Position numbers and translations under genes: made by a program. A model generated the notes under the pieces. That model saw only the letters and a program-made list of their open reading frames with translations. It did no database searches and was not told the origin of the DNA. A stretch of DNA of 64,000 nt from Polydactylus sextarius (taxonomy: Eukaryota > Chordata > Actinopteri > Polynemidae), in contig CM028919.1 in NCBI GenBank assembly GCA_016801845.1, positions 15,025,001 to 15,089,000 on the forward strand. The letters run 5' to 3'. Positions 50,781-63,878 of this stretch are shown here, one piece after another; the stretch's first letter is position 1, and each line of letters begins with the position of its first letter.

Positions 50781-53700
50781 CTCGCAGATAGGACGTGGGA
50801 GGTGCTATGCCCTCTCTCCCTTTCTGTCCACACTTGATTTTCTTTCACTTCATGCACTTCCTTGTGGTTGGATGCCAGCAAAAACAAAACAAAACAAAAC
50901 AAAAAACAACTATTTAAAACAGACTTCCCCTTTTTATGTCCTGGGTTGATACAACTATGGGAATTTTGACCACAAAAGCCCATAAATAACGAAAATAACA
51001 CAACAACAGATGAATAATTAGAAATCACATAGATAACTAATGATTATATTCTTCTAAAGGTAAAATATAATCATGTGTAATACAGATTATCTAAAAAAAT
51101 ATACATCTGGAAACGAAATTATTGACTGTCCCTGAGCAACAAATCACATTAAAGTAACCAAGCTGATGAAATTACATTCACGGTCAAAAATGTAACCTAA
51201 GCAGAGCTCCATTTAATTTTAAAATGATTTTTGGGTTCGATGTTTCAGCCACAGCCAAGTATATTGCAGCTACCGTGTATCTCCCAGGGCCAGGCCAGAT
51301 AAATGCCAAGAGCAGCAGAAATGAAGCGAGGACTAAAACTGATTAAATCTTAAACAGAATCTGGTGAGAATAAAAACGTCACAATTGTTGGATTTGCTGG
51401 ATCAGTTTTAGGCATTTGAGTGTTCACCAATATGAGTAATATAACCTTACACTTTATAAAAGTACAAGTAAGTTTATTAGCTTTAGGGAAATTCCTGTTT
51501 TGCCAGGATCAGCACCACGGACAGCGACTGAATCATGTTTCAGCACCATGGACAGAACCTGGAACACCTGGATGCAATAACATATAAACTATGAATAGAA
51601 CAGACTTTATACCAATGTAAATACACACATAACAAAACAAAACAAAACCAAAACATAATGAATTTAAAGAAGGAAAGAAGGAGACGACACAGTGGTTGGT
51701 AAACAGGAAGTGTACCAGCCCAGCAGCTTTAAAGACGTCAAATACCGCAGGAATTAGACATATTCATTCATTTCGGTTTTGTGAATAAACACATCTTCGG
51801 TGGTTACTGAAGGCCTGCAGCCGAGGCAGACCAGGCCTTGTTTTGAGCTGTTAGGACGTGACGGTCTCAGTGTATGACTCACCAACTCTCCATCCACACA
51901 GACGCCGGTCTGTCTCCCTCTGTCGGTGGGTCGTAGAACTGCAGAGCATGGAGGGCAATGGTGGACAGACAAGCAGACAGAGTGATTACAAGTAGCTTTG
52001 ATTTAAAAAGAAAAAAAGGAAAAGGGGACGAAGAAGCATTGATTGTTTTAGTCCAGGGGATAGTGAGCAGAAAGGAAGAGAGTAACACTGAGTTAGACAG
52101 GGAAAAAGATTATGCAAGAATGTGCAGATGGAAAAGTGTGGGCAGAGGAAGCATCCAAAGATTCAAATAGTGTCATTATTTACAACTTGCACAGACTCTC
52201 AACCATGCTAGTAACTCTATGAGGCTATAAACTGATATTTATTTCCTTTATTGAAGTCTTCTTACTCTTATTTTCTTTAATGATCGTACATGTGTTACCT
52301 GCAGCAGACTGCATTGGAAGTTTCCCAACATTTAACCATAAGAATGAACTTTATACCGACATGTCTTAAAAGTGTTTAAAACCACAATTGTAAATACTGT
52401 GATTTAAAATAATTAACTTTAATATAAAATCCTAACATTCAACCATTTGTAGCATAAACAACATCTTTTTTAAAGTGATTTTAAAAACTAAAAATAGTTT
52501 CACACCTTTTTTCTACACAAGTCAAAGAATGATGGACAATCAGAAGGGAAGACATCAAATATTTATGTAAATTTATTGCCAGTTAAATTATTTATTTATA
52601 CTTTCCCTGATATATAATAATGATTCCTATCAGAAAAATAGTGAATCATACACAGTGACAAAAAGATCAAATAGCCTCATTGTAGCAGACGATGCACAGT
52701 TTTGCAGGTTTTAGGTAACTTACCTTCGTAACATTAGGTCACTGTTGATACATTTTTAGTCAAAACCACAAATGTCAACCTAGTGGATGGAACATGAGGG
52801 AAAATCAGGGATCAGTAATGTTGTTGGGATTCATCCTCTGAGAACCATGAATGTCTATAGAAAATGTGTCGATTTATCAAGAAATCAGTGAGATATTTCA
52901 CAAGATAAATGAAGAGTCCAAACTGCTGGTGGTGATACAAGAATCACTGAAGTAGTGAGGAGGATTAATCAGGGACAGTGAATGTTTTCTTTAGAGCCAA
53001 ACTGCTTTAGTACGAAGAAACTGTGTCTAATAAGAGTAAAATGAAGGGTTTGTTCATGTATAGAAAACATTTTTTTCCACAGTTCCTTCTTTTTAACTCT
53101 TCTTCTACTGTCCTAAGTCATTATAGCTCAAAACCTTGGATCAAACCACAACAACACAAAGCAATTATTGGTTTTTGGGTTCCATTTTTGTCAAATCAAT
53201 AACACATCGGCCACCGGTGGCTCAGGGGATACATAACTAAACACCCAGCAGACACATCGTCATAGCAGCCATTTCCAGACGGGTGCACCTTCCTCCCCCT
53301 GTGGCCGTGTGTGGCCATCGCACCGGCTTCGTCCACCATTTCCCATGCATTACATCCAGTGCACCGACACAAAGGGCCTCTCATTCACAGCCCCTCAAGC
53401 GTGAATACAAGTCAAACACAAATTAATGTGTGGGTGGTTAGGTTGTCTGAAAGCCTGTAAATGTAGTTGAGGGTCACAAGTTAAAAGATCAAATGGAGAT
53501 GTATGATGGGAGAAAAACTGATAATAATAATAATACTAATAATAAAAAAGGATTACTGAAACTTTTAATGTTTCCCAAGACAAAACATTATTTCTGGGTA
53601 TTGTTTGCAATTACTGCAAACTTCATTAATAAGAAAAAAATTGTGCTGCAAAATGAACTAGAACCAAAAATGCAGAGGTTTTGGATCCAGAAATACAATT

Positions 53701-54590
53701 TCCCAAACTCAACTCTGTAATAAGAAACAATTACACAAATCACTGGTGTGTGAAAGTTGTAATTTTGGGAGGAATAAAAATCCTGTTTTTTCAATTTGTG
53801 AGGAATGATACTGTGTGGAGAGAAGTAGAGATAAATCATTTTGAAGTTCAAAGTCAGACACAAAGACACTGCTTTCAGTTCAGCAGGATTCCAGTTTTAC
53901 TCGATCATTATAAGGTGATAAATTAAATTATATCAAAAGATAGAAGTCATCCAGTTGAACAGACAGGGCGACAACCTTCCTAATCAATACCTCGAACAGA
54001 ATTCAAATTCCACTTGGCACATGTAAGAATAAGGCATTTTAAGCACAAACACAGACACAACTGACACAAAAGTTCCAGTTCTGATTAATGAAGTTAGAAA
54101 ATTCTGTTATTGGACTTTTCTTCTGAGACAACCTTGTTTTATAACTACACTGGTGTCAGTCTGAGTTTCCGTCACAAATCAAACAGATGTAATATTGACT
54201 ACATCCCCAGGTTGCTGAAACCTGCAGGTACACAATCATAACTTTAGTTTTTCTTTCCAACTCATTTGGTCATGAAACAACGAATAAAATGAGATTTGAT
54301 TAAAATGTAACAGTTTCACCGATTGTCTTAGCAGTACCGAAGGCAGTAAAGTGGTGCGGGTTGTTATTTCAACTGAGGAGCCTGAAACTTCAGTTCACCG
54401 AATTATAAACAGGGGTGGGGTGGGGGGGGTGGGTGGTGGGGCTGGGGGAGGGCAGATCGTCACCATTTGTTATGGAAGAGGGAGGAAGAAACAAAAGCAA
54501 AATGACAAACATGCACATACGCTCCCTCAATCACTCTTACAGGTACGTACACACACACATACACACACACACAATGTGTTTCCATGTCTC
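50781..54590. other. Intergenic between diras1 and reep6
   Basis: No coding region recognised. AT-rich, with an AACAAAAC-type repeat near 50880, a degraded interspersed repeat (52735-52990) and a G-rich tract at 54413-54450. The side next to 54590 is probably reep6 3' UTR. Confidence 0.5.
52735..52990 (+). repeat. Degraded teleost interspersed repeat (same family as 21430)
   Basis: Shares 'AAACCACAAATGTCAACCT', 'GGATTCATCCTCTGAGAACC', 'ATGAATGTCTATAG' and 'GAGATATTTCAC' in the usual order of this fish repeat. Noncoding. Confidence 0.6.
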
Positions 54591-57500
54591 TCACTGGTTC
54601 TTGTCATGGTTGAGGGCGCGGTTAACAGCTGATGGAACAAACACAGGAAGAAAATATGTTATTTTGCAGAAATACAAACACATGCATTGCATTGTATTTG
54701 GGGATATATTTGGCGCGAGGTGTGCGTGTATTGTCAGAATGTGTTGCTGCGTTACGCATGCATGCATGCATTTAGTATATACGAATGTGGTTCTACTTGC
54801 ATGTATATTGTGGGTATCTCACCCTCCTTTGTGACGGTGTCGGTTAAGTTCTTGGCCTTGGCACTTAGATCGCTGACCACGTTGTCCATGGTAGACTGAT
54901 GTTTCAAGAAAAACGGCCGAATCACGCGCTTGTACAAGATTTCAGAGCCATTCCACGTCACAGGAGCCATACACCATATCAGGAACACACACTGAGGAAA
55001 CAACAGATTTTAGATCTGATGGAACAACAAAAATTTTTTAATAAACTCAGATCAACACTTTTGACATATAAACATCGACTGATTAATCGAATCAGTAATA
55101 AAATCGGACAAATCATCAGGAAATCTCTCTTCTGTTTCTAAATTATAGTGTTCATTATTATTATTATTTTATTTTTAGGTGATTTCCCTGGTCAAAGCAG
55201 GACTTTCTTACATGAGTCACTTTGTCTCATAATGTATTAACAACTTCATCTCGTTTATTTTAAAAACTGATCTCAAGTCAGTAAGAGCAGAACTAACTGT
55301 ACTTAATGGCTTCTGTTTTCTTTGTGCATCATGAAACATCCAGACGGTTCAGTTTTTTAACGTTTCCATACTTGACTATTTTAGGAATTCTTATCATTTT
55401 TCCACTGCACAGTCGAAATCTAACAAGACTTGTGTAGTATGATGCAATCTGAGGAATATATTGACAATACAAAAAGTGTCCACAAGAGTGCGCTGTTGGC
55501 ACTATGACGTAGAGGTGCCCACAGACATCAACCCTCATGTGATCCAGCACAGCGCGGTCTGTGTTTGTACAGTGAAAGCAGACAAAGGCAGCTGTGCTTC
55601 ACACAGATGTGATAAAGTGTGTGAACAGAAAACACAGAAAATGGAACCACACTGTTTTTCACACAAAAACAAGACAAATCAAAAAAGGTGTTTACCTTGC
55701 CAGCGTAGTAAAAGGGAAACCAGAAGAGGAAGATGTCAGAGAAGGACTCAATGATGCTGAAGAGTCCGTAAACAACCCAGTAGGTCAGCCACTGTGTATC
55801 ATCCTCCTTAGAAGTACTCTCAATGGCCTTAATGCTGAACAGAGGAGGACAGGTCTGAGTCAGACTGGTTATAAATAAAACATTAAAACTCATTTACATT
55901 TAAATGTACGCTGTTCAGTTTGTTAATAGACATTTCAGGGTTTTCATGAAAGTAGCGACACAAACTTGAGGATGCTCGAGCACACAACAACACAGGGATG
56001 ACTGATGACTTTATTTTAGGTGGATGTAGAGGGACGTGAAGTTTAAAAAGATGTATGGGACCGTATGGTGCCTTCTTGCAGTACTTAAAAGACAGGTTAA
56101 GGTTTGCTGAGAGCATCTCATGTGCCTATTTGTACAAGAAGAGTTATGTAATCATTTCTTGTAATGTGATTCTCTCTGAACACAACTCCAGTACAAGTAA
56201 CAAAAGCCACAATAACAGAAAAGTTTTCATAAAGAAGCTACTTTTACTTTAATGAAATAAACAGCAACAACAACTGTGAGAAGAGATGAAGTACAGTCAA
56301 TAAAGAAATTAAAATCCATTCTCAATTTTAATGCTTAATGGTGGAAATGAGCTTTTCTGACAGCACAGCTATAATCAATGACATTTAATCATCAACAATG
56401 GCTGCATTCCATTAAAATGTCTCATTTATGATTAATCAATTATTTGTTATTGTTATTGTGTTTTGGTGCAACAAGTCAAAACATTTGCAAACTGGCACCA
56501 ACATTTAGAATTTCTCCTACTATATTCTTTTGGTGTTTGATGAAGTAATAAGCTCATACATACGAGAAATAAGCTGGATAGAGGAAACCAATCAGGTTGC
56601 AGAGCAGCGAGGCTCCATATCCAAACAGAAGATACAACCCGAGAAAACCCAGAACACCTGCAGACAAAAATATTGAAGAGAAACATTCAGGTGAGAATGA
56701 GACGGGTGGGGGAGGGTGGACTGTGGTTACTTGACAAACACGTCTAATAACACAGTGACATTAATTTGTTGTCAGCCAAGTGTGTCTCAGTAGCAGGATG
56801 TCAGGACTGCACAGAAACAGGATCAGGAGGAGCAACGTGAACACAAGTCAAACACGTTCCAGTGGAGTTTAAATGTACCTCAGAGCTCACACCGTCATGT
56901 GACCTACACACTTCAAGCACGTGAAAGATTCCACATGTGTCGTTTGTTTAATAATGAAAAACAAGAACTGGTTGAGTTATTTCTGCAATGTACAAAACGG
57001 GCCCAGCACATGTTTGTGCATTTTCACATAATTTACTGAGAGAACAGCAGAACCTGAGAAACGACAGTTCACACATAACGTCACAGCTGCAGAGTAACAG
57101 ACACATGGGTAGAGCAGTTAGTGAGAAATACTTGTTCTGTTCTTCAGGAAAGTTTTGTTTAGAGTTGAACAATTATTTTAATGATCAATTTATTATTCTG
57201 GTTGTTTTTTGAAAGTGTGTTTATGAATATATTAACCACTACACTGACTGAAGATATGTTGCTAATGAACATAAAAGGTGCAGCTCTAGTTATATTTACA
57301 CAAGTATAATGAAGTTATACGCTTTGACTAAATTATTAGGTACACCGACACAGTCTAATTGAGTTTACTATGTTCATTGTTCTGTTAATGTGTCACTTTT
57401 CAGTGCTGGAGGAACTAGTTACATGTCCCCTGAGTTTAGGTAAGACACATTATATCAAGGTTTCTGTAACACTCATGCTCTGTGAGGTGACATTACCGTT

Positions 57501-60122
57501 TTTGTATTTGATGATAGAAATAATTTTATGAATAAAGAAAAAGGATCTATCTTTGGAGGAATCCGATCCACAAATCTGTCAGACACTTATAATAACCAGT
57601 CGGTGGTAGTGCAGTGGACATAATCCGACGTGGACAAATGCCCACTGCAGCAGCTGCTGGTTATACTGCTCCTCCTCAATTGTGGACTTACTGAAAAAGC
57701 TTTTTGTCCTTATTAATCATTTACACTCAAAAACACAAGGAAGAAAGGTTAAAAAATACCCAGCATTATCCTTTAATCCCTCCGAGGCTTTAACAGTCTG
57801 CTGATTAGCTGGCTGTGAGAAGCTGACTTCAGAGTAAATACACAGCAGCATATTCATTTCTTACATTAGTGACAGATTTCTACTAAAGTTGTTTGTTTTT
57901 TTATTAGCTCTCATCATTTAAAATGCTCCAGATCAGAATGATCCCAGATCATTCGTGTCTGTGTAAACCAGGAAGCCAGTTCAGGTTAATACAGGAGATA
58001 AAGGATGACGGCATCACTCTGAAGCAGCTGTAGATGCAGGATAACTCTATACATAATTCAAATGTATGCAAAACTCAAGTTTAGATATGAAATTCATCTG
58101 CCATAAACATAATGACCTCACACAGGTTCCAAAGCACTGAAAACCTTTGGCACAGTTTCAGGTATTACCTGCTGTCAGATCTTTACATCTCATTTGTTTG
58201 TCCCAGGTCATTTACAAATAGTCTGACCAGCTCCTGTTAATACTGTAAACTGGAAGAACTGGTTGAAATATAAGACCCCAGAGAAGCAACTGTTGACAAG
58301 ATTTGCAGGAAATAGTAAACTGCTTTTGATAAACAAGAGGAATCTGATTAAAAAAGAAAAAAGAAAGCAGACTGAACTGTCATGACATCTTGCCAAACAA
58401 CTCCTGCATCACTGAGAAACTCAAAAAGAATGCATCCGTGTGACATGATGAGATTTTACAGCTTTAACTGAAAACACATGTCTGTGTTTGGAAAAACTGA
58501 AAATACAAAAGCAGTAACAAAGTTATGTAATCCTGTAACATACAGATGTGGATGACTCACACTGGCCGTTACTGAGTTCCGTGACTGCTAATTTTACTAA
58601 AAAGTCAGTTCCTCCTAAAATCAAATCATCAAAAAAACCTCCTGTTAAAGGGGTTAGAGAGAGTAAAGGGTTAATTTAAAGCCGCTCTGTCAGTGACACA
58701 CTAGAGACAGGACCTCTACTTTCCTTCAGTCAGCAGCATTCACTTGAGACGCTTCCCAGATAAACGGAGGCTTGACGCACCACTTTGTAACCGTGTTCAA
58801 CTGACATGCCTCGGTCAAGGCAAAGTACAACGTGATATTATAGTGAGCAAACGGGAAGGAATTTCTCCTATGAGCCACATTATCAGTGTAACCGCTTGTT
58901 ATAAACCTGCTGTTGGGCCAAAGTATCAAAAGAAGAGCAGACGACAGGCCTGCAACAAGGACAGGTCACACTGTTATTTGACTGCTCTGTCTGGGTTTTA
59001 GCTCCAGCTAACTGCAGAGTAAAGATTAGTCAAGTGGCATTTGCATAAAATCCAGTGTTTGTTTTGCGAGCCAGTTTCATGGAGTGTTTGTGTGCGACAA
59101 AACACTCACTAAAAATATGATGATATACAATAACAAACACTGAAAAATGTCCACACAGTCTTTGTGTTTTGATAATCTCTTCATGTCATTTTTGTTTGTC
59201 TGATGGTCCAGAATCTCTCAACAATCATGTTACAGTGATTGTCGTCTATTGATGTAGTAAACTCTAACTGAAAGTGCAGCAAAAACACACAAGTACAGCA
59301 TCCTACACTCATAGCTACACATTGTTTAAATGAATACGCTCTTACACAACATCAACACAGAACACTGTCTGAATGTAGGTCATACTGGCTAACATGTTTC
59401 CTATAGCTGGGTGGCACAGTGGCCAAAAAGTAGTTCACGTAGTGCAACGGTTTTGGTCCTGTAATTGATTTCTACTGTGCAAACTAACTTTAGAGCAGTG
59501 TCAAAACACACACACACCCAAAAGCTAACAGAGAGGAAGAGCAACCTGTAGTTAAATAAGCAGCCATCCTAGAATATCTCTGCCTTACATTGGATATCTC
59601 AGGACATGGTAAAAATACCCCTGGGAAGACGAGGAGGAGGAGGAGGAGGAGTGTTAGCGGCCCTGTGATATTAATGTCACTTCATTCAATAACAATATTT
59701 TGCAACAAGTGAGAGCACAGATTATAAAATTACCTCTAATCTTTTATTGTTGTATAAAAGTCTGAGCTGGATGCACTTCGAAATATTGAGTCTGAACAGG
59801 GTAATAAAATGACCTAGTTTACTGTGACAACAGGATATATAAACCCTATAAACCACATGAACTCTGAAATACTCAGAAACCGACAACAGTCTGAGTGGCA
59901 GCTACAGTTTGTTACATTGTAACCAGAGGAAACGTTAAGAACATTCGACCATTAAACAGTTGTATTTTTTTTTTAATTTGTCATTTTTCAGTGAGCTGGT
60001 GACTTACCCAGAGTGATATACTCCCTCTTCACTCCCGTTTTTTCCTCCAGTGTCGCCAACTGATCAGTTACAAAGTTCTTCTCGTGGAGCAGAGTCACGA
60101 AACGCTCCTTAAAGTGACTCAT
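54591..60122 (-). CDS. reep6: Receptor expression-enhancing protein 6 (DP1/Yop1-type ER-shaping protein)
   Basis: Five coding exons on the - strand: 60122-60008, 56657-56564, 55834-55696, 54991-54823 and 54628-54591 (TGA). Phases agree and total 184 residues, the size of human REEP6. The start is MSHFKERFVTLLHEKNFVTD. Hydrophobic hairpins follow: VLGFLGLYLLFGYGASLL with NLIGFLYPAYFS, then QWLTYWVVYGLFSIIESFSD with LFWFPFYYAGK and CVFLIWCMAPV. The amphipathic tail reads GSEILYKRVIRPFFLKHQ and ends AVNRALNHDKNQ. Family role: TB2/DP1/HVA22 membrane protein that bends tubular ER; REEP6 is needed in rod photoreceptors for membrane trafficking. REEP5 is the nearest alternative; synteny with diras1, gng7 and gadd45b supports REEP6. 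The photoreceptor-specific extra exon of mammalian REEP6 was not identified. Confidence 0.92.
59631..59651. repeat. (GGA)n microsatellite
   Basis: GGA run in reep6 intron 1. Confidence 0.9.
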
Positions 60123-60239
60123 TTTCGGGTTTTCTTGAGCCTGTGGTCACAAACGACACGAAAAGAAACGAAACAACCGTTACACTTGTGAATATGTTGA
60201 GGTATTTGTAGTTTAAAGGAAAAACTCGGGGTAAATTTA

Positions 60240-60360
60240 CCAACCTTTGTCTGGTAGTGTTGTTGGCTGCTCGCCGGCTGCTGACTCCGCCGAGTGGCAG
60301 TCGCGAGGGGTGGGAGGAGGAATAATGACGTTGACCAATCACGAGGCTCCGCTGAGTAAC
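60240..60360 (-). promoter_or_regulatory. reep6 promoter region
   Basis: CpG-rich stretch (CGCCGGCTGC, CCGCCGAGTGGCAGTCGCG) starting about 120 bases upstream of the ATG, with an inverted CCAAT motif (ATTGGTCAA on the - strand, near 60333-60341). This fits a TATA-less CpG promoter. Confidence 0.55.
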
Positions 60361-60686
60361 GTTCACTCAAACTGTAGCAGGTGATGTAAAGAAATCCAGT
60401 GTAAATGAGTGTTTTATAAGTGTATGACATCATTAACTTCTTAACACTGATGCATCAGTGTGTACGCAGCATTTTACAGCTGCACGTGCCCGAGATAGAG
60501 ACAGTTAAACTATTTTATATAAAGTTAAACAGTCTAGTTCCTTTTAAGTCTTTAGGAAAGTTTGTCTGGAGCCATCATGATCACTGAAGTACAGGTTTCG
60601 CTGGATGCAGATGGTAATCCACGGTTCTCTGGTTAAATTCCAAAGTTAATTCAAAAGTTCATTGTAAGCTGTCCAGTATGTCACAG

Positions 60687-61486
60687 TTAAAGGTGCAGTG
60701 CAATAACGCAGCTTCAGAGTTACTGTGATGTTTAAATGAATCTTTACAGAGTGAATGAAGGGTCTCTGCTGCCTCCACCATCTTTGGGTGAAAAACCAAC
60801 ACCTGTGAGACCATGGTGTATACGACCCGGCGATGTTGAATTCACAAAGGGCAAGTTCAGCTGCACAACGTTGTGCAATGATTTGCAACAGGCTTTTAAA
60901 GTAGTTTTCTCCCATTTGATAGATGTGTTCAAGGAGTAACTCTTCACTTTTTCAATAACAAGCTGGTATCATGTCATCAGTCTGCAGCACAGCACCTGCC
61001 TGCAACAGTGAAAATCTGCTCTAAGATCATCAGACTCCCTGTTAGAACACTTTTGTCCTTGTGCGAACAGCAACCATTGAGGACAGTGAGAAGACCCCTC
61101 CCATGCTCTGTTCCCTCAGGACATCGGCTCTGCTGCCCAGGTTACTAGTCACAGAGGGGGAGAGCATCCTGTGATCCCAGGGCCACTCAGCTCCTCAACG
61201 CACAGACTTCTCTACCCCTCTGCACTATATAACTGCCTTGAATTGCCCCTTGGGGATAAATAAAGTTCTTTAAATTGAGTTGAATCAGAGCCAACGTCTA
61301 TATAAACCCCACTGATTAAAAAAGCTGTTGTAAATAGTCATCATGCTGGTGTCACGCAACATTTCTGTTTCTGTTGAATTAAACGTTTTGCTACATGTCT
61401 TGCCTTTTGAACTCGGCCTTCCTCTGAGACTGTAGGAGAAGCGTCACATACAAAATAGTGACCTGACTTGCATAGTGCAGCTTTAA
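60687..61486 (-). mobile_element. Nonautonomous DNA transposon (MITE-like), copy 2, interrupted
   Basis: Starts TTAAAGGTGCAGTGCAAT and ends CTTGCATAGTGCAGCTTTAA, an imperfect terminal inverted pair. The internal sequence is the reverse complement of the element at 14396-14811, seen on both sides of an unrelated insert (about 60960-61286). For example TGCACAACGTTGTGC near 60861 and GAATTAAACGTTTTGC near 61376 both have counterparts there. Noncoding. Confidence 0.6.
60960..61286 (+). mobile_element. LINE-type 3' tail inserted in the MITE
   Basis: Ends 'TTGCCCCTTGGGGATAAATA' then AAGTTCTTTAAATTGAG, a 3' terminus typical of truncated fish L2/Rex-like LINEs. It has no intact coding frame. Its position inside the transposon shows it inserted later. 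Confidence 0.55.
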
Positions 61487-62076
61487 GGGCCTCGGTCTTT
61501 GCATCATAGGTGTGTGACTAGGCTGTCTCATTTTGAAGCCTCCTTGAAATGTGGCTGAGAAATGTTTACCTCAGCTGTGAAGGATGCAAACATTGCATCC
61601 TTTATTCCCAAGATTCACTGCATGCATCAAAGGATTCATCCATCTTGTGTGAGGGTCCAGGCCTAAAGCCACAAAGACAGTAATGGGTTCACGTTAATTA
61701 ATTACAAGACATCCTAAGTATATATTGTTTTCTGTAAGGGGTCACCAAGCAAAAGGGTAGGAAGTACAGATTTAAAGTTCAGCAATAGATTGTATTTTTA
61801 AAGTTTTGCCAATATACTGTATTTTGTACAAACTGTTTCAAGGAAATGTGATGGTCCAGGCCGTATACAGTATGTTCTCCTGGCTGACTGGTTTTGTGTT
61901 GCATGTGTTTGGCCCGCCCCAGTGGTTTCTGCTTCTGAGGAGACTCCACCTACTTCTGACAGCTGAGTGCCTGCACCTGTGAGGAAGGTCAAAGTTAGAC
62001 TGCCTCAGTCTTCACTTCCTCTTTCCCTAGACAGCCCAGTGTGTCCTGTTGACACGTTTTGTTTGTTAGACACTCA

Positions 62077-62110
<34 letters not shown>

Positions 62111-63187
62111 CCACTGCATCCCACACCTTCATCGCTGATAACTGACGTCACATTCCATCCTTCTGTCTTAATTTTGTTTTGACAAAATACAAAACATTTG
62201 GTTGTGCCACCAGCTCCATGTATAGACCTCCCTTATTGTTGTGACTTAGTGGAATGAGCTAATCATAACATAAAGTGGTGACTATCAGAATTATAGTACG
62301 GATTCATTTAACAAGAAGCTACAATGTACAGTAGGAAAAACATCCCATAAATACAATTAAAAAGACTGTAATTTAGATTCATTTAGATACAATTACATAC
62401 AAGTTTGACCACAGACAATCCTGTGATATAATATGTTTACTTTAGTATTCATGTTTCATCATAGACCTGATGCTTCAAAATTCTGTGTTTTTATTTTATA
62501 ATTTCACTTTTCACAACACTTTTAAACCTTTTTTTTTTAACATGACATGGCATTATGTGAGATATTATATGTGAAATAAAACTATTTGATTTTACTTACT
62601 GGTGCAATTTGTAATTTCCCTTAATGTCACTTCTAGATTATATAAACTAATGTAAATTATAATGTAATTATAAAATATTTTAATACAAAATAAAAATTAA
62701 ATCTCATGCTCATATGAAGTTGTTATGAAGCTGAACTGCCAGCAGAGAGCAGTGTTGATCTATTTTTGAGTCCTAAAGTCTTTGGAAATTTTGCAAAGTC
62801 ATAAATAGCTGAAGGAGGAACAGAAAGTTTAAATTTTTCACTTGATCACTTCTCCTTCTACTTGACTATGTATTTTCCTCTGAGTTTCATAATGTGTTTT
62901 GCATGAATTTCATGCATGGGAAAGAGCCAGAGCCATACCGCCAGATGTAACTGTCTGAATATTTTGCTATATTGAGGATGCAATAAAGCTTATTTGACTA
63001 AAGTGTTTCTGACAGAACTGAGTCAAAGTCACTTGTTTCAGTTTATTCTGAGGTCAATATTGATACAGTTTACCAGCAGGAGGCAACATGCAGCTGTTAA
63101 TGACAACAAAGTCATGGACAAGACAAAAGTAAAGAATCAATGTTCCCATTTCATATATTCGTTAGGATTAGTTGTGTGTGCATGACT
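61487..63187. other. Intergenic, no gene seen
   Basis: AT-rich, with a CA repeat at 62078-62108. No immunoglobulin constant domain or other gene was recognised. Confidence 0.5.
62078..62108. repeat. (CA)n microsatellite
   Basis: Uninterrupted CA run. Confidence 0.95.
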
Positions 63188-63277
63188 TTTATGCATCACT
63201 GCTCCTCACAGTTTAAGTTCTTGTGTCACAGAGACTCTGAACTGTTTTCATTCACTCACACTGAAAACTGCTTCAGG

Positions 63278-63519
63278 ATGATGTTGCCAATAACTCTGCT
63301 CATTATGTTGGGTTTTCTGAGTCAGGGTGAGAGATTCTGAAAATGTTTGCTACAAATCCAGTCAGTGCTCTGCTTTTATATTTATTCAACTTTTCATTTC
63401 TCATTTCAGAGTCTTCTGCCAACAACTTTCTGACTCAGACTGACAAATTCAAGTCTGTTAGTCTTGGAGGGACAGTGACCATCAGAGCCACAGGGACTTT
63501 GACCCAGCAGAAATCATAG
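63278..63519 (+). pseudogene. Immunoglobulin light-chain V segment relic
   Basis: A leader exon 63278-63326 (MMLPITLLIMLGFLSQ) has a donor at 63327, an 83-base intron, and an acceptor at 63409. The second exon starts ESSANNFLTQTDKFKS and continues VSLGGTVTIRATG, the pattern of framework 1 of a fish light-chain V region. The Ser-Cys expected after VTI is missing (as if six bases were lost), so the canonical first cysteine is absent. TAG follows at 63517, and no framework 2 or 3, second cysteine or recombination signal is recognisable. Phase-1 leader splicing is typical of V genes. It is therefore a truncated pseudogene. A weak octamer-like TTTATGCAT is at 63188-63196. Confidence 0.6.
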
Positions 63520-63878
63520 ATCACAAAATATATCTTCAACATAAAACTTTATCAGTGGTTGAACACAAACATGATGCAAAGCAGACAGTGAAGAAACCCT
63601 GCTTTTAAAATAATACAGCAACAATACAGCTATTTTTATACTAATGTGATTGAACAATATTGTAGATTAATGGATCTTTTAGTCAGAAAATTACTACGTC
63701 AAAGTAATTAGACACAAACTGATCCTTAAATCCTCAACTGCTCTTCTAACATCAGTATTTTCTTGTGTTTCATTAAGATGATATTTAGTGTAAATCCAGG
63801 CAGTATTTCTCCTGAGTTTGTGTCCCACGTTGCCTTGAGTCTGTTGAGAGCAGAGAAATCATTTCCATAGAGAGGAGG

